A stretch of DNA of 64,000 nt from Salibaculum sp035270045 (GTDB lineage: Bacteria > Pseudomonadota > Alphaproteobacteria > Rhodobacterales > Rhodobacteraceae): assembly GCF_035270045.1 (NCBI RefSeq), contig NZ_DATFIP010000049.1:27547-91546 (forward strand), given 5' to 3'. Each line of letters opens with the position of its first letter. Position 1 is the first letter of the stretch. The notes beneath the pieces were generated by a model. That model was not told the origin of the DNA and did not search any database. It was given only the letters and a program-made list of their open reading frames with translations. A program made the translations under genes and the position numbers. Positions 18,401-26,091 of this stretch are shown piece after piece.

Positions 18401-19114
18401 GACCTCGTAAAGCTCCATCAGCCGGTCACGGATGGCGGCGGCATGAGTGGCAAGGCTGTCGGCATCGCCCTGCAGGATATCCTCGAGGCTGATGGCCACG
18501 ATGACCCCGTTCACCGGCTGGCGCGGACGGTTCTTCTTGAGCATGTCGAGAAACGACATCCAGCTTTCGCGGTCGGCCTCGGCGTCGCTGTCGTGGGTGG
18601 TGTAGCGCCCGGCGGTGTCGATCAGGACCGCCTCTTCGGCGAACCACCAGTCACAATAGCGGGTGCCGCCGCTGCCCGGCATGGCTCCGCCGCCAGAATC
18701 GGCCAGGGGAAACTGGATGCCCGAGTTGAGCAGCGCCGTCGTTTTGCCCGCACCGGGCGGGCCGATGATAACATACCAGGGCAGCTCATAGAGATAGGCC
18801 GAGGACCCCGAAGAGCGGCGCAGGACGGACAGGGCCTCTTGCAGCTTCTCGCCGAGCACCTCGCCGTCGCCCGTCGGGCCCTCGGGAACGATCGCCTCTT
18901 CCAGCGCCTTCTCGGCGCGGCGCCGACGTAGCCAGCGGATCAGGTAGAACAGCCCGACCGTGCCCCAGACCAGCACGATGAGCAAAAGCCTGCTCCAGAC
19001 ACCCGCGAGGATGTAGACATCGGCAATGCCCACCAGCGGCCCGCCGAACCACACCGCCATAGCGAAGGCGACCAGCCCCAGGATGATCAAAAGGGGACGC
19101 AGGATACGCTTCAT
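15482..19114 (-). CDS. tssM: T6SS membrane complex protein TssM (IcmF)
   Basis: The product is 1210 residues, full family length. Two N-terminal membrane helices (about 5-30 and 40-60) precede a cytosolic P-loop NTPase domain with Walker A GPPGAGKT at 118-125, then DWWFAEEAVLIDTAGRY. A third helix near residues 430-450 leads to the large periplasmic part, with an IcmF-related region and a C-terminal beta-rich domain. TssM links the inner membrane TssL to the outer membrane and baseplate. It lies 25 bases downstream of tssL. A 602-codon open frame on the opposite strand is a composition shadow. Confidence 0.96.
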   Translation of the reverse strand: MKRILRPLLIILGLVAFAMAVWFGGPLVGIADVYILAGVWSRLLLIVLVWGTVGLFYLIRWLRRRRAEKALEEAIVPEGPTGDGEVLGEKLQEALSVLRRSSGSSAYLYELPWYVIIGPPGAGKTTALLNSGIQFPLADSGGGAMPGSGGTRYCDWWFAEEAVLIDTAGRYTTHDSDAEADRESWMSFLDMLKKNRPRQPVNGVIVAISLEDILQGDADSLATHAAAIRDRLMELYEVFRVEVPVYVLFTKADLVAGFTEFFGSFSASRRQKVWGATFRPASRKEPTLPYAGAEFDALLSRLSAEVTDRMNEEPDGVARIAIFGFPAQVAMLRDRVLSLLDGVFGSTRYKVNAVLRGFYFTSGTQEGTPIDQVLGAMERSFGDMTAAGAGASGRGKSFFLHDLLRKVIFAEAGWVSQDSRAVRREGFLRYGTIALLVIGALVLSGLWGNSLYRNHNLVRGAEAAVAQYSDEARLELEQAEIADADLTPVLPLLRNLSTLPTGYAEPEDAGTWQDGFGLSQRDALGGAAQAAYRDGLERHLRPRLILHVENRIADDIRTNDLLSLYEALKVYKLLGHAAPAPDDPFIVAWFVDEWSRDPAYRGAGPMRELRQEMEAHLWAMLDLSATQSQARVDLNGALVARAEQILSLMNLEDQAWLLVMGGGGPQEADPFNIGLRAGPDAKLVFETLDGRTLDELTVSAAFTYAGFHEYFLPRLADVATKLETEQWVLGARAEAADVSGELQRLGPAMMNRYALEFTKAWNAALDNLQLRPMAAGAPQFLALNAASDPRQSPILQLVEAINRETRLTAGFSEEGGFGAGMGQLEGEGAEVAGMVGEEVMRRMRDRASGMSRIGFDVLSNRRTQNRASSDGQGDGQGAAAPLPGANVEAQFRRWHDLTEDLPEGRPVDVLLADLQNIYRLLLTSTAGAGQAPANLGQELSTQAALLTRHISRLPPQLARMIQQAADEFAGDAANTTLAALNEKLNNEVTQVCEALIPDSYPFDGRANRDLPVAEFARLFSPGGVIDGFFKQELLPHANIGSEDWEWKSDSPLGSQMSPATLAQFQRAAAIRDAYFPAGNSIPGFDVTIRQTALHPDADAALLEINGQVITTQQSGSLAQSLFWPAGGGGGSASVQLSPELRGRESEKRVAPGPWALMRLINSGRPRPSGSSVNIRLDVGGRYVAYNINAAASKNPFFLRELWDFRCPRGL

Positions 19115-19139
19115 GCGCGGGCCTCCGGATTTCGGCGTC

Positions 19140-20843
19140 TCATTGCCCGCCCTCCTCTCGGCGGATCAGGATTTCGACCCGGCGGTTCTTGGCGCGGCCG
19201 TCGGCGCTGTCGTTGCGGGCAATGGGATCGTCCGGCCCGGCACCGACCACCTCGATCCGATCGGGGTTTTCAAGGGCCTGCCGGATAACCTCGGCCACGG
19301 ACTCGGCCCGTGCCACCGAAAGCTCCTGGTTGTTGCGATAGCGGCCGGTCCCGCTCATGGGGACGTTGTCGGTATGGCCCACGATCCGCACGTCGCCGGT
19401 TTCCTCTTGCAGCATCTCGGCGATGCGCCCGGCAATTGGAACGAAATCTTCCTGGATGTCGGCGCTGCCGGTGTCGAACAGGACCAGGTTGTTGGCCGTC
19501 ACCGCGATGAAATTGCCGCGGGTGTCCGCGGTAAGGTTTCCCGCCTCGATATCCCGGGAGAGGGCATCACGAATGCGTTCCAGCTGGTCGGGCGGGTCGA
19601 ATTCGGGCGGCTTGTAGGGTTCGGGATCAACCGGCTGGCTCGGCAATGTGGACGCGCGCGCCAGTGCGATTGTTCCGCCCGGGTGCAAGTCGCGCATCCG
19701 GTCGGCAACCTGGCCTGCATCACCCGCAAGATAGACCCGCATCCCGATGTAGCCGCCGCAAAGCACCGCCAGCACCAGGCTGGCAATGATCCACAGCGGA
19801 ACCCGCCCGCGCTGGTGATGGGTCGGCGTGGCGATCCCCTCCCAATGGGGCGATATATCGTCATCATCGCGGGCACGCACGCGGCGCAGGGTCTCGTATA
19901 CGCGGCGGCGCATGTGCTGCAGGTCGACATCGCCGCCGGGCGCTCCGCGATATTGCCCCTGGAACCCCAATTGCAGGCAGATCAGCATCAGTTCCAGCAA
20001 GTCGTAGCAGCGCGCCGGGTCGCCCAGCGCACGCTCGATCTCCTGGAAGATGCCCACACCCGAGGTGCGCCGATTGAAAAAGCGCGCTTCCATCGCGTAC
20101 TGCACCCACACGTCGCGATCCGTGCCGGGTAGGTTCTGCACGATGTCGTCGGCGGTCCCGCACAACACGTACTTGGCAACCTGGGCCTGTTGTGGATCGG
20201 CCCCTGCGGTACGGGCGCGGTCCTCGAATTCGTCAATCTCACGGGTCACATGGGACATCAGAGGCATGGCATCGAGATCGACGACCTGGCTGCGCAGGCG
20301 ACCCAGCAGCATGAGCAAACCCGCGGCCGCGGCCGTCAGCGGGTTGTTGCCCGCAGAATGCCCCGTTGTTGTGCCCTGAAGCGCCCTTTCCAACGGTATC
20401 TTCTGGATCGGAGCGGCCTGCGGCGTCGGGTCGGGGCGCGACATGTCGGGGAAGAACTGATCCTGACCGGTGCTGCCCATCCATGCGTGCTGACCACCGG
20501 CAGAGGCGGGGGGCAGCGATGCGGGGCCAGTGCCCCCTGACGCCGGCCACTGCGGGGACTGGGATGGGGCCGGGCTGCCTTGGCCTCCCTGAGGGGTGCT
20601 CCAGGGCAGAGGGCGCGCGCCGCTCGACCCGGCAGCCCCTCCCGATCCCCGGTCCGACGTGGCGCCCCCGGCCGGCGACCAGACGCCGCCTTGATCACCC
20701 TGACCGCCACGGTTGCCCTGCCCCCCTTGCGCCCCCTGAGAAGACTGGCCGCCACGACCACCGGGAAGCGGCGCGATGACCGTCTTCTGGGGCGGCCTTC
20801 CGGGCTTGTCACCGCCGCCCCCGGGAGGCGAGGACTGGCTCAT
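19140..20843 (-). CDS. tssL: T6SS membrane complex protein TssL (DotU/IcmH) with C-terminal OmpA-like domain
   Basis: The product is 567 residues. The first 150 are a Gly/Pro/Gln-rich cytosolic extension that includes KTVIAPLPGG, with Thr21 in the position typical of the phospho-threonine motif of IcmH-type TssL. The DotU domain covers about 165-330 (PLMSHVTREIDEFE, YVLCGTADD, FFNRRTSGVGIFQEI). One membrane helix lies at about 349-370. The periplasmic C-terminus is OmpA-like (VLFDTGSADIQ, then VGHTDNVPMSGTGRYRNNQELSVARA), predicted to bind peptidoglycan. It forms the inner-membrane complex with TssM. Its ATG overlaps the tssK stop. Confidence 0.95.
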   Translation of the reverse strand: MSQSSPPGGGGDKPGRPPQKTVIAPLPGGRGGQSSQGAQGGQGNRGGQGDQGGVWSPAGGATSDRGSGGAAGSSGARPLPWSTPQGGQGSPAPSQSPQWPASGGTGPASLPPASAGGQHAWMGSTGQDQFFPDMSRPDPTPQAAPIQKIPLERALQGTTTGHSAGNNPLTAAAAGLLMLLGRLRSQVVDLDAMPLMSHVTREIDEFEDRARTAGADPQQAQVAKYVLCGTADDIVQNLPGTDRDVWVQYAMEARFFNRRTSGVGIFQEIERALGDPARCYDLLELMLICLQLGFQGQYRGAPGGDVDLQHMRRRVYETLRRVRARDDDDISPHWEGIATPTHHQRGRVPLWIIASLVLAVLCGGYIGMRVYLAGDAGQVADRMRDLHPGGTIALARASTLPSQPVDPEPYKPPEFDPPDQLERIRDALSRDIEAGNLTADTRGNFIAVTANNLVLFDTGSADIQEDFVPIAGRIAEMLQEETGDVRIVGHTDNVPMSGTGRYRNNQELSVARAESVAEVIRQALENPDRIEVVGAGPDDPIARNDSADGRAKNRRVEILIRREEGGQ

Positions 20844-22174
20844 GACGCGGTCTCCATGATTGCCCAGATTTCAAGTTCCAGCTCGGGCCAGTCGCCGGCG
20901 AAATGGAGGCCGATGGCCGAAGCGGTCGAGAATTCGCGCCACAGCTCCGACCGTTTGTCGATACTGAAATAGACGTGGCTGGTCACTGCCCGAATCTGGT
21001 GCGGCGGGGTGGGCATGTGAACAAGTTCCAGCCCCGGCAGGTTGCTGTCCACGATCTGGCTCATGCGAGTATTGGGACCGACCTTGCACAACACCGGAAA
21101 CTGTTGCTGGATCTGGGTCAGGGGCTTGTCGGCGGCCACCTCGATGACGAAGGCGGCATCTCGGAACAGGTTCCGGTCCTCGACCGTCGCGATGTAGGAA
21201 TTCGGCACGGGCTGTTGCAGGTCGAGACGAATAGCACGGCTCATGTCGCGGCTGATCAGCCGCTGTATGTCGCGCAGCACCGGCGAGAAGGTCTCTTCCA
21301 GATCATCGTGATCATAGGCAGGATACTCGGGACATAAACGCGTGGCATCAAAGGTCCACAGTTCCCCCGCGAGCCGAAGCAGCGCGACATAGAGCTGTTC
21401 GGGGTGGACATAGCGCGAAGCGCGCATGTGCCGCAGACCGCCGATCTCGCGATTGAGAAGCAGCAACATGGAATAGTCCGAGGCCTGCAAGCCGCCACCA
21501 GATCCGGGATCAGCCGCATAGCGGGCCAAGGCGGCCAGACGTGTTTCCACCCAGCCAACAACCCTGTCTATCCATCCCGAGACCACGGCGTGGGCATCGA
21601 CGGTGATCACCGGCGGAGCGAAGGCAGGATCGAGCACGATCGTCTTGTCGCGCACTTCCACGATACGGGCGATCTTGAGGCAACTGTAACCGGGTTTCGG
21701 CGTCTTGCGCACCTCCAGAGCCAGGCGCGGGTGGGCGATTTCCAGGTCATGCTCCAGGCGCATCGCGGCAGCACTGTCGGCGATGCGCTCGCGGTCCAGA
21801 ACATAGCGGGTGGCGCGGCTCGACTCGTCGTCGGTGCCCACTTCGCGGCCATTGGCATCCGACATCGGAACGGTCAGCCACACGAATTGCCCCTCGGCGC
21901 TGTCGGGCACCGCCACCGGATGCGGCAGAACGCTTGTCCCCGGCAGATCGAATGCCAGGCCATCCGGGAATATGCCGGTCGCGCGGCGCAGGCCGAACAG
22001 GTTCTGCTCGGACAGGTCGGAGTCGATTTCAAGTTGCGAGAACCCCCACGGGTATGGCGCGCTGTAGCGGCTCCGCTGCTCCAGCAAATGCTCCATGTAG
22101 CGGTCGCTCTGCTGCAAGTGATGCGCCTGAAGGAAGAGACCTTCCTTCCAGGCGACCTTGCTGTGCCAGGACAT
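20840..22174 (-). CDS. tssK: T6SS baseplate protein TssK
   Basis: The 444-residue length is normal for the family. The N-terminus KVAWKEGLFLQAHHLQQSDRY is the TssK hallmark, followed by YPWGFSQLEID and, near the end, LPGLELVHMPTPPHQIR. TssK is the cytosolic adaptor between the baseplate and the TssL/TssM membrane complex, and its shell domain resembles phage receptor-binding proteins. This is the first gene of the minus-strand T6SS operon. It is divergent from the formyltransferase gene. Confidence 0.95.
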   Translation of the reverse strand: MSWHSKVAWKEGLFLQAHHLQQSDRYMEHLLEQRSRYSAPYPWGFSQLEIDSDLSEQNLFGLRRATGIFPDGLAFDLPGTSVLPHPVAVPDSAEGQFVWLTVPMSDANGREVGTDDESSRATRYVLDRERIADSAAAMRLEHDLEIAHPRLALEVRKTPKPGYSCLKIARIVEVRDKTIVLDPAFAPPVITVDAHAVVSGWIDRVVGWVETRLAALARYAADPGSGGGLQASDYSMLLLLNREIGGLRHMRASRYVHPEQLYVALLRLAGELWTFDATRLCPEYPAYDHDDLEETFSPVLRDIQRLISRDMSRAIRLDLQQPVPNSYIATVEDRNLFRDAAFVIEVAADKPLTQIQQQFPVLCKVGPNTRMSQIVDSNLPGLELVHMPTPPHQIRAVTSHVYFSIDKRSELWREFSTASAIGLHFAGDWPELELEIWAIMETAS

Positions 22175-22323
22175 GGTGGTATCGCCTTTCGACTTATGCC
22201 ATTGGTTGCAAGACAGGTTAAAGAATTCACTGTGTTGAAATCAATGACACGCCAATCCGTTTCCTTCCAAGGAATTTTTCGCCAAAATAGGGCTTTCAGC
22301 CGCCCGACGCGGAAAACGGCGGC
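22175..22323. promoter_or_regulatory. Divergent promoter region between tssK and the formyltransferase gene
   Basis: These 149 bases are clearly richer in A and T than their surroundings, for example around 22205-22290. They must drive the tssK operon leftward and the formyltransferase/deacetylase pair rightward. No promoter pair was assigned with confidence. Confidence 0.4.
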
Positions 22324-23145
22324 ATGACCCGCATCGTTATCCTGACCGGTGACGAGTTGCGTCATCGCTATTTTCGCATCCGCATGTCACTGGACCCGCG
22401 CTTTGACGTGGTGCTTTCAGTCTGCGAGGGCATCGAGAAGAGCCTTGGCGCTCGCACCCGGGCAAGGGCCGATGCCAGTCCCCTTGAACGATGGCATGCC
22501 GAGGCCCGTGACCAAGCCGAAACGGATTTCTTCGCAGAGGTGGCCGGGCATCTGCCAGACGAGTCGCATCCGCGCCAAATCCCCAAGGGCGCGATCAATA
22601 GTCCCGACGTGGTTGCGCTCGTGACGGATGCCGCCCCTGACCTGATCCTCTGCTACGGGGCCTCGATCGTCCGGGGACCGCTGCTGGACCGCTTCGTCGG
22701 CCGGTTCCTGAACGTGCACCTGGGCCTGTCGCCCTGGTACCGGGGTAGCGGCACCAATGTCTGGCCATTGATCGAGGGCAAGCCGCACATGGTCGGCGCG
22801 ACCTTCATGCATATCGACGCCGGCATTGACACCGGCCACATCCTGCACCAGATCCGTGCCGGGATCGCGCTGGGCGACAGCCCGCACAGTATCGGCAACC
22901 GCCTGATCCGCGATATGACAGGTTGTTATGCCGACCTCGCCGCACATTTCGGTTCGCTCGACGATCCGTCGCAACCTGACCCGGAGCAGGGCCGGCTTTA
23001 CAGGCAAGCAGAATTCGATGCTGAGGCCTGCGCCAGGCTCTATCGGAATTTCCGCGACGGCATGATCGAATCCCACCTGTCGGGTAGCGACCGCGCACAG
23101 CCCGCCCCGCTGGTGCGCAACCGAACGCTGGAGAGCCTTGCATGA
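22324..23145 (+). CDS. Formyltransferase-family protein
   Basis: The product is 273 residues. The Formyl_trans_N fold is recognisable: LILCYGASIVRGPLLD, then NVHLGLSPWYRGSGTNVWP and HIDAGIDTGHIL. The Asn-His-Asp triad used to move a formyl group from N10-formyl-tetrahydrofolate is therefore present. It lacks the C-terminal domain of methionyl-tRNA formyltransferase, which argues for an amino-sugar or other small-molecule acceptor. Its stop overlaps the ATG of the polysaccharide deacetylase gene, so the two are coupled. The same pair of activities occurs in aminoarabinose synthesis (ArnA/ArnD), but the substrate here is unknown. Confidence 0.8.
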   Translation: MTRIVILTGDELRHRYFRIRMSLDPRFDVVLSVCEGIEKSLGARTRARADASPLERWHAEARDQAETDFFAEVAGHLPDESHPRQIPKGAINSPDVVALVTDAAPDLILCYGASIVRGPLLDRFVGRFLNVHLGLSPWYRGSGTNVWPLIEGKPHMVGATFMHIDAGIDTGHILHQIRAGIALGDSPHSIGNRLIRDMTGCYADLAAHFGSLDDPSQPDPEQGRLYRQAEFDAEACARLYRNFRDGMIESHLSGSDRAQPAPLVRNRTLESLA

Positions 23146-24068
23146 AGGCCATCATGTATCACTATGTTCGCGACTACGACGCGGCTCGGCCGCATTTCCG
23201 GTTTCTCGACATCGCAAATTTCCGGCGCCAGTTGGACATGTTCGCGCGCGAATACGGCTTCGTCACACGTGCTGAATGGGATGCCTTCGTGACCCTCGGC
23301 GAGATGCCCCGGACGCCGGGCAAGATCATTCTTACCTTCGATGACGCGATGTCCTGCCATTACACCCATGTCTTTCCCGAGCTGCGCGCAAGGGGTTTGT
23401 GGGGAATGTTCTACGTCTCGACTCAACCCTATGAGCAGGGCCGTATGCTCGATGTTCACAAGGTCCACCTTCTTTGCGGCACGGTATCCGGCCCGGACCT
23501 TTTCGACCGCGCTCGCGCCATGGTCGACGAGAGCATGATCCCCCACGCCCGGCGCGATGCCTTCCGCGAGGCCACCTATACCACCCAGCACAATGCTCCC
23601 GGCGTGACCGAGGCCAAGCGGCTGCTCAACTATTTTCTCGACGAGGCGCATCGAGGGGACGTGATCGACGCCCTGAGGGCCGAGTTCGGCCTGACCTTCG
23701 ATTGCGACGCGTTTTACGTGAGGCCCGAGCATTTGCGACAGATGCAGGCGGGCGGAATGATGATCGGAGGGCATACGGTCCGTCACCCCGTGATGAGCAA
23801 GCTCGACCCCGCCGCGCAGGGACGGGAAATAACCGACTGCCTGGAATGCCTCGATGCGGTCTGTTCGCCCCCGGTGCGCAGTTACGCCCATCCCTACGGC
23901 GGATTCCATAGCTTCGACGCGGCAACGCTGGCGGCGCTTGGTGACAATGACGTGGCATTTGCATTCAATGTCGAGCCGCGCGACATAACAGATCTGGACC
24001 ATCAATCGGCACGCCACTTCCTGCCGCGTCACGACTGCAACAGCTTCCGCCATGGCGCGGCAAGCTGA
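23142..24068 (+). CDS. Polysaccharide deacetylase family protein (NodB-like)
   Basis: The product is 308 residues with no signal peptide, so it is probably cytosolic. It opens with MKAIMYHYVRDY, the usual start of this group. It has ILTFDDAMSCHYTHVFPELR, with the metal and catalytic Asp pair in TFDD, and GGHTVRHPVMS, the HxxxH metal site. Near the end, RSYAHPYGGFHSF corresponds to the motif containing the catalytic Arg and Pro. It should remove an acyl group (acetyl or formyl) from an amino sugar. It overlaps the formyltransferase gene by four bases. Confidence 0.82.
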   Translation: MKAIMYHYVRDYDAARPHFRFLDIANFRRQLDMFAREYGFVTRAEWDAFVTLGEMPRTPGKIILTFDDAMSCHYTHVFPELRARGLWGMFYVSTQPYEQGRMLDVHKVHLLCGTVSGPDLFDRARAMVDESMIPHARRDAFREATYTTQHNAPGVTEAKRLLNYFLDEAHRGDVIDALRAEFGLTFDCDAFYVRPEHLRQMQAGGMMIGGHTVRHPVMSKLDPAAQGREITDCLECLDAVCSPPVRSYAHPYGGFHSFDAATLAALGDNDVAFAFNVEPRDITDLDHQSARHFLPRHDCNSFRHGAAS

Positions 24069-24157
24069 CATCCGGCGCCCCCATTGCCTTGGCGCGCGGT
24101 TTTGGCCACCATGACAGCACGCTTTCCTTCGGCACCACCGTGACACCAGAGGTTTCC

Positions 24158-24682
24158 ATGATTCTGCACCAGTTCCGCGCGACCGGCTTTGCCGTTCTTC
24201 TTGCCCTGTTCCCGGGCGTTCAAGCGCAGGCACAGGACAGCGCGCCCGACGCGCTGCGCGAAACCTTTCGCGATTGGACCGTGCAATGCGAGATGCGTCC
24301 GGAGACCGGCCGCGTTTGCGAGATGCTGCAGCAAGTCAGCCATGACGAGACGGGACGCAACGTGTTGTTGTTCTCCTTGCGTTACAACACCGACGGCGAC
24401 CTGGTCGGTGTCCTCGTGCTACCGTTCGGACTGCGGCTTGCCGAGGGCGTACAGATCGCTGTTGGCGAGACGGTGTTCGGGCCCTTCGGCTTTGACACCT
24501 GTCTGAACAATGGATGCGTGGTGCTAGCCGTGCTCGAGCCCCAGGACATCACCGCCATGCGCGCCGGCGTAGAGGGGCAAATCCAGGCGGTGACGCGCAA
24601 CGGCGAGGCCTTCGGAATCCCGGTTTCCTTCATGGGATTCACGGCAGCCTTCAACAGACTGAACGCGCTTCAGGACGGCTGA
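24158..24682 (+). CDS. Invasion-associated locus B (IalB) family secreted protein
   Basis: The product is 174 residues. It has a signal peptide ending near AQAQ|DSAP, then FRDWTVQCEMRPETGRVCEMLQQ, the IalB signature with its two cysteines, and further DTCLNNGCVVLAV with the second Cys pair. IalB-like proteins are common in alphaproteobacteria and are periplasmic or envelope-associated. The mechanism is unknown outside Bartonella. I chose the ATG at 24158 because the signal peptide starts there; the upstream in-frame extension lacks one. Confidence 0.8.
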   Translation: MILHQFRATGFAVLLALFPGVQAQAQDSAPDALRETFRDWTVQCEMRPETGRVCEMLQQVSHDETGRNVLLFSLRYNTDGDLVGVLVLPFGLRLAEGVQIAVGETVFGPFGFDTCLNNGCVVLAVLEPQDITAMRAGVEGQIQAVTRNGEAFGIPVSFMGFTAAFNRLNALQDG

Positions 24683-24796
24683 TACGGAACACAGCGATCA
24701 CCCAAGCCGACCAAGCGGGCGCAACCTCCGCGCAGTGCAAACAACGCCATCTATGTGCCAAGCGGCACAAGTGCACTTTTCAGAAACGCTTGAATT

Positions 24797-25378
24797 CTAA
24801 CGGAAGACGCCCGTCGTCCAGAGCCGCTCAAGTCGCGACTCTTCTTCGGAAGTCGCCGTTTCGACTGGCTGCTGGGTCGTCACCACGATGGTTGAGGCTT
24901 GCACGACCGGGGGGACCTGCGCCTCCGGGCGCGGCGCCGGGCGTGGCGTGCTCTCGCTTACCGGGCTGGCCACACCCACCGGCACGGTTTCCCCATCCGC
25001 CAAAGATGAGGACGGCGAAAAAAGACCATCCTGCGCCGCAGCGGCGAGGGCCGCTTCACCGCGGGTGGACAGGATCGGCCCTTCGATCACAATGGGCGCA
25101 GACGGGAGGGCCGGTTTTGTCGTGGCAGCCTGAACACGGGTCCCCTCTGCAAAACCCTCGATGGCCTCTTGTCCTTTCGGACCCGAAACGTGAGACGCCA
25201 TTGAATCACTTGCCTTGCGCAATTCCAGCGGCGAGTCGAGCGCCATGGAAAGTGCCGACCAAGCCATGCCTGCTGTGCCAACAACTGCGAAAGCCGCCAT
25301 GGAGACGGCCGCAGCTATATTGCGCCGCTGCGACCCGCGCGACGATCTGGCGTCTTGAATATTGAATTGTGCGGTCAT
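24797..25378 (-). CDS. Hypothetical single-pass membrane protein
   Basis: The product is 193 residues and is not recognised. Residues 1-20 are basic and cytosolic, residues 21-45 form one membrane helix (NIAAAVSMAAFAVVGTAGMAWSAL), and the rest is an Ala/Pro/Ser/Thr-rich, probably disordered, periplasmic tail. The tail ends with a short charged segment, ESRLERLWTTGVFR. A cluster of PAPRPEAQVPP in the tail resembles envelope-spanning linkers. It stands alone between a convergent ialB-like gene and a 215-base gap. Confidence 0.55.
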   Translation of the reverse strand: MTAQFNIQDARSSRGSQRRNIAAAVSMAAFAVVGTAGMAWSALSMALDSPLELRKASDSMASHVSGPKGQEAIEGFAEGTRVQAATTKPALPSAPIVIEGPILSTRGEAALAAAAQDGLFSPSSSLADGETVPVGVASPVSESTPRPAPRPEAQVPPVVQASTIVVTTQQPVETATSEEESRLERLWTTGVFR

Positions 25379-25593
25379 GATTCGTGCCTGCCTTTGCTAG
25401 GCCCCCTAAGGTATACTTAGCACAGTTGGGCTCTTCACGAAAGGGTGCTGCCTTGGAGTTGCGTCATGCGTCGTTGAACCGTTAGCAAGCGCAGTCGACC
25501 CGGATTTCCACATGGCCCGATTTCCCATATCCTGCAATGTGTTATGGTACCCTCGGCGCTTACAGACCATCATACGATCAGAACGCAGAGACC
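25379..25593. promoter_or_regulatory. Intergenic region with imperfect palindrome
   Basis: This is a 215-base gap upstream of the hypothetical membrane protein gene (minus strand). Around 25406-25420 the sequence CTAAGGTATACTTAG forms inverted arms CTAAG/CTTAG around a TA-rich centre. It lies about 30 bases before the start codon, so it could be an operator or part of a promoter. No protein-coding potential was seen in the rest. Confidence 0.3.
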
Positions 25594-26091
25594 TCAGCGA
25601 TATTCCGCCGGGGGCCAGGTTCCATCCGCGCGCATCCGCTTCACAGCTGCAGGCTGGTAGATCTCTTCGAGCAGCCCGCGCCCAGCGAGAATTGACCTCA
25701 CGTCTGCCAGCGCCTTGCCATAACGGCCTTCCGGGTCGACCCTTGAGCGCGCTGCCAGAAAGGCAAGCGTGTAACCGCGGCCATCAGCAACCTGGACCCG
25801 CGCGCCGTTCTCAAGCAACCAATGCACCGCGGGCCAGTTCTCGACCACTGCAGCAGCCAACGCCGGGCTCGCTCCGTGGTAGCCGCGCGCCTCGATATCG
25901 CCGCCGGCCTCGATCCAATCGGCCATGCCGGCCATATCTTCCTGCTTGATGAGCCAGAAGATGCCCGGCAACCCGTCAGGTCCAAGCGCCTCGATATCCA
26001 CTTTCTCATCCGACATGGCCCAGCCTCCGAATCCAATAACGATAGCCAGAACAACCAGCGCACGCTGCCAAATCAACCTGGGTCTGGTCAT
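25594..26091 (-). CDS. Ankyrin-type periplasmic protein, probable T6SS immunity protein
   Basis: The product is 165 residues from the ATG at 26091, which overlaps the stop of the PAAR-lipase gene as ATGA; an ATG two codons earlier is the alternative. A hydrophobic N-terminal segment (about residues 5-25) looks like a signal peptide or anchor. Residues 50-130 fit ankyrin-like helix-loop repeats: MADWIEAGGDIEARGYHGASP, followed by AVHWLLENGARVQVADGRGY. Translational coupling to a toxin-like lipase and export to the periplasm fit an immunity protein that protects sister cells. This function is inferred from context, not shown. Confidence 0.72.
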   Translation of the reverse strand: MTRPRLIWQRALVVLAIVIGFGGWAMSDEKVDIEALGPDGLPGIFWLIKQEDMAGMADWIEAGGDIEARGYHGASPALAAAVVENWPAVHWLLENGARVQVADGRGYTLAFLAARSRVDPEGRYGKALADVRSILAGRGLLEEIYQPAAVKRMRADGTWPPAEYR

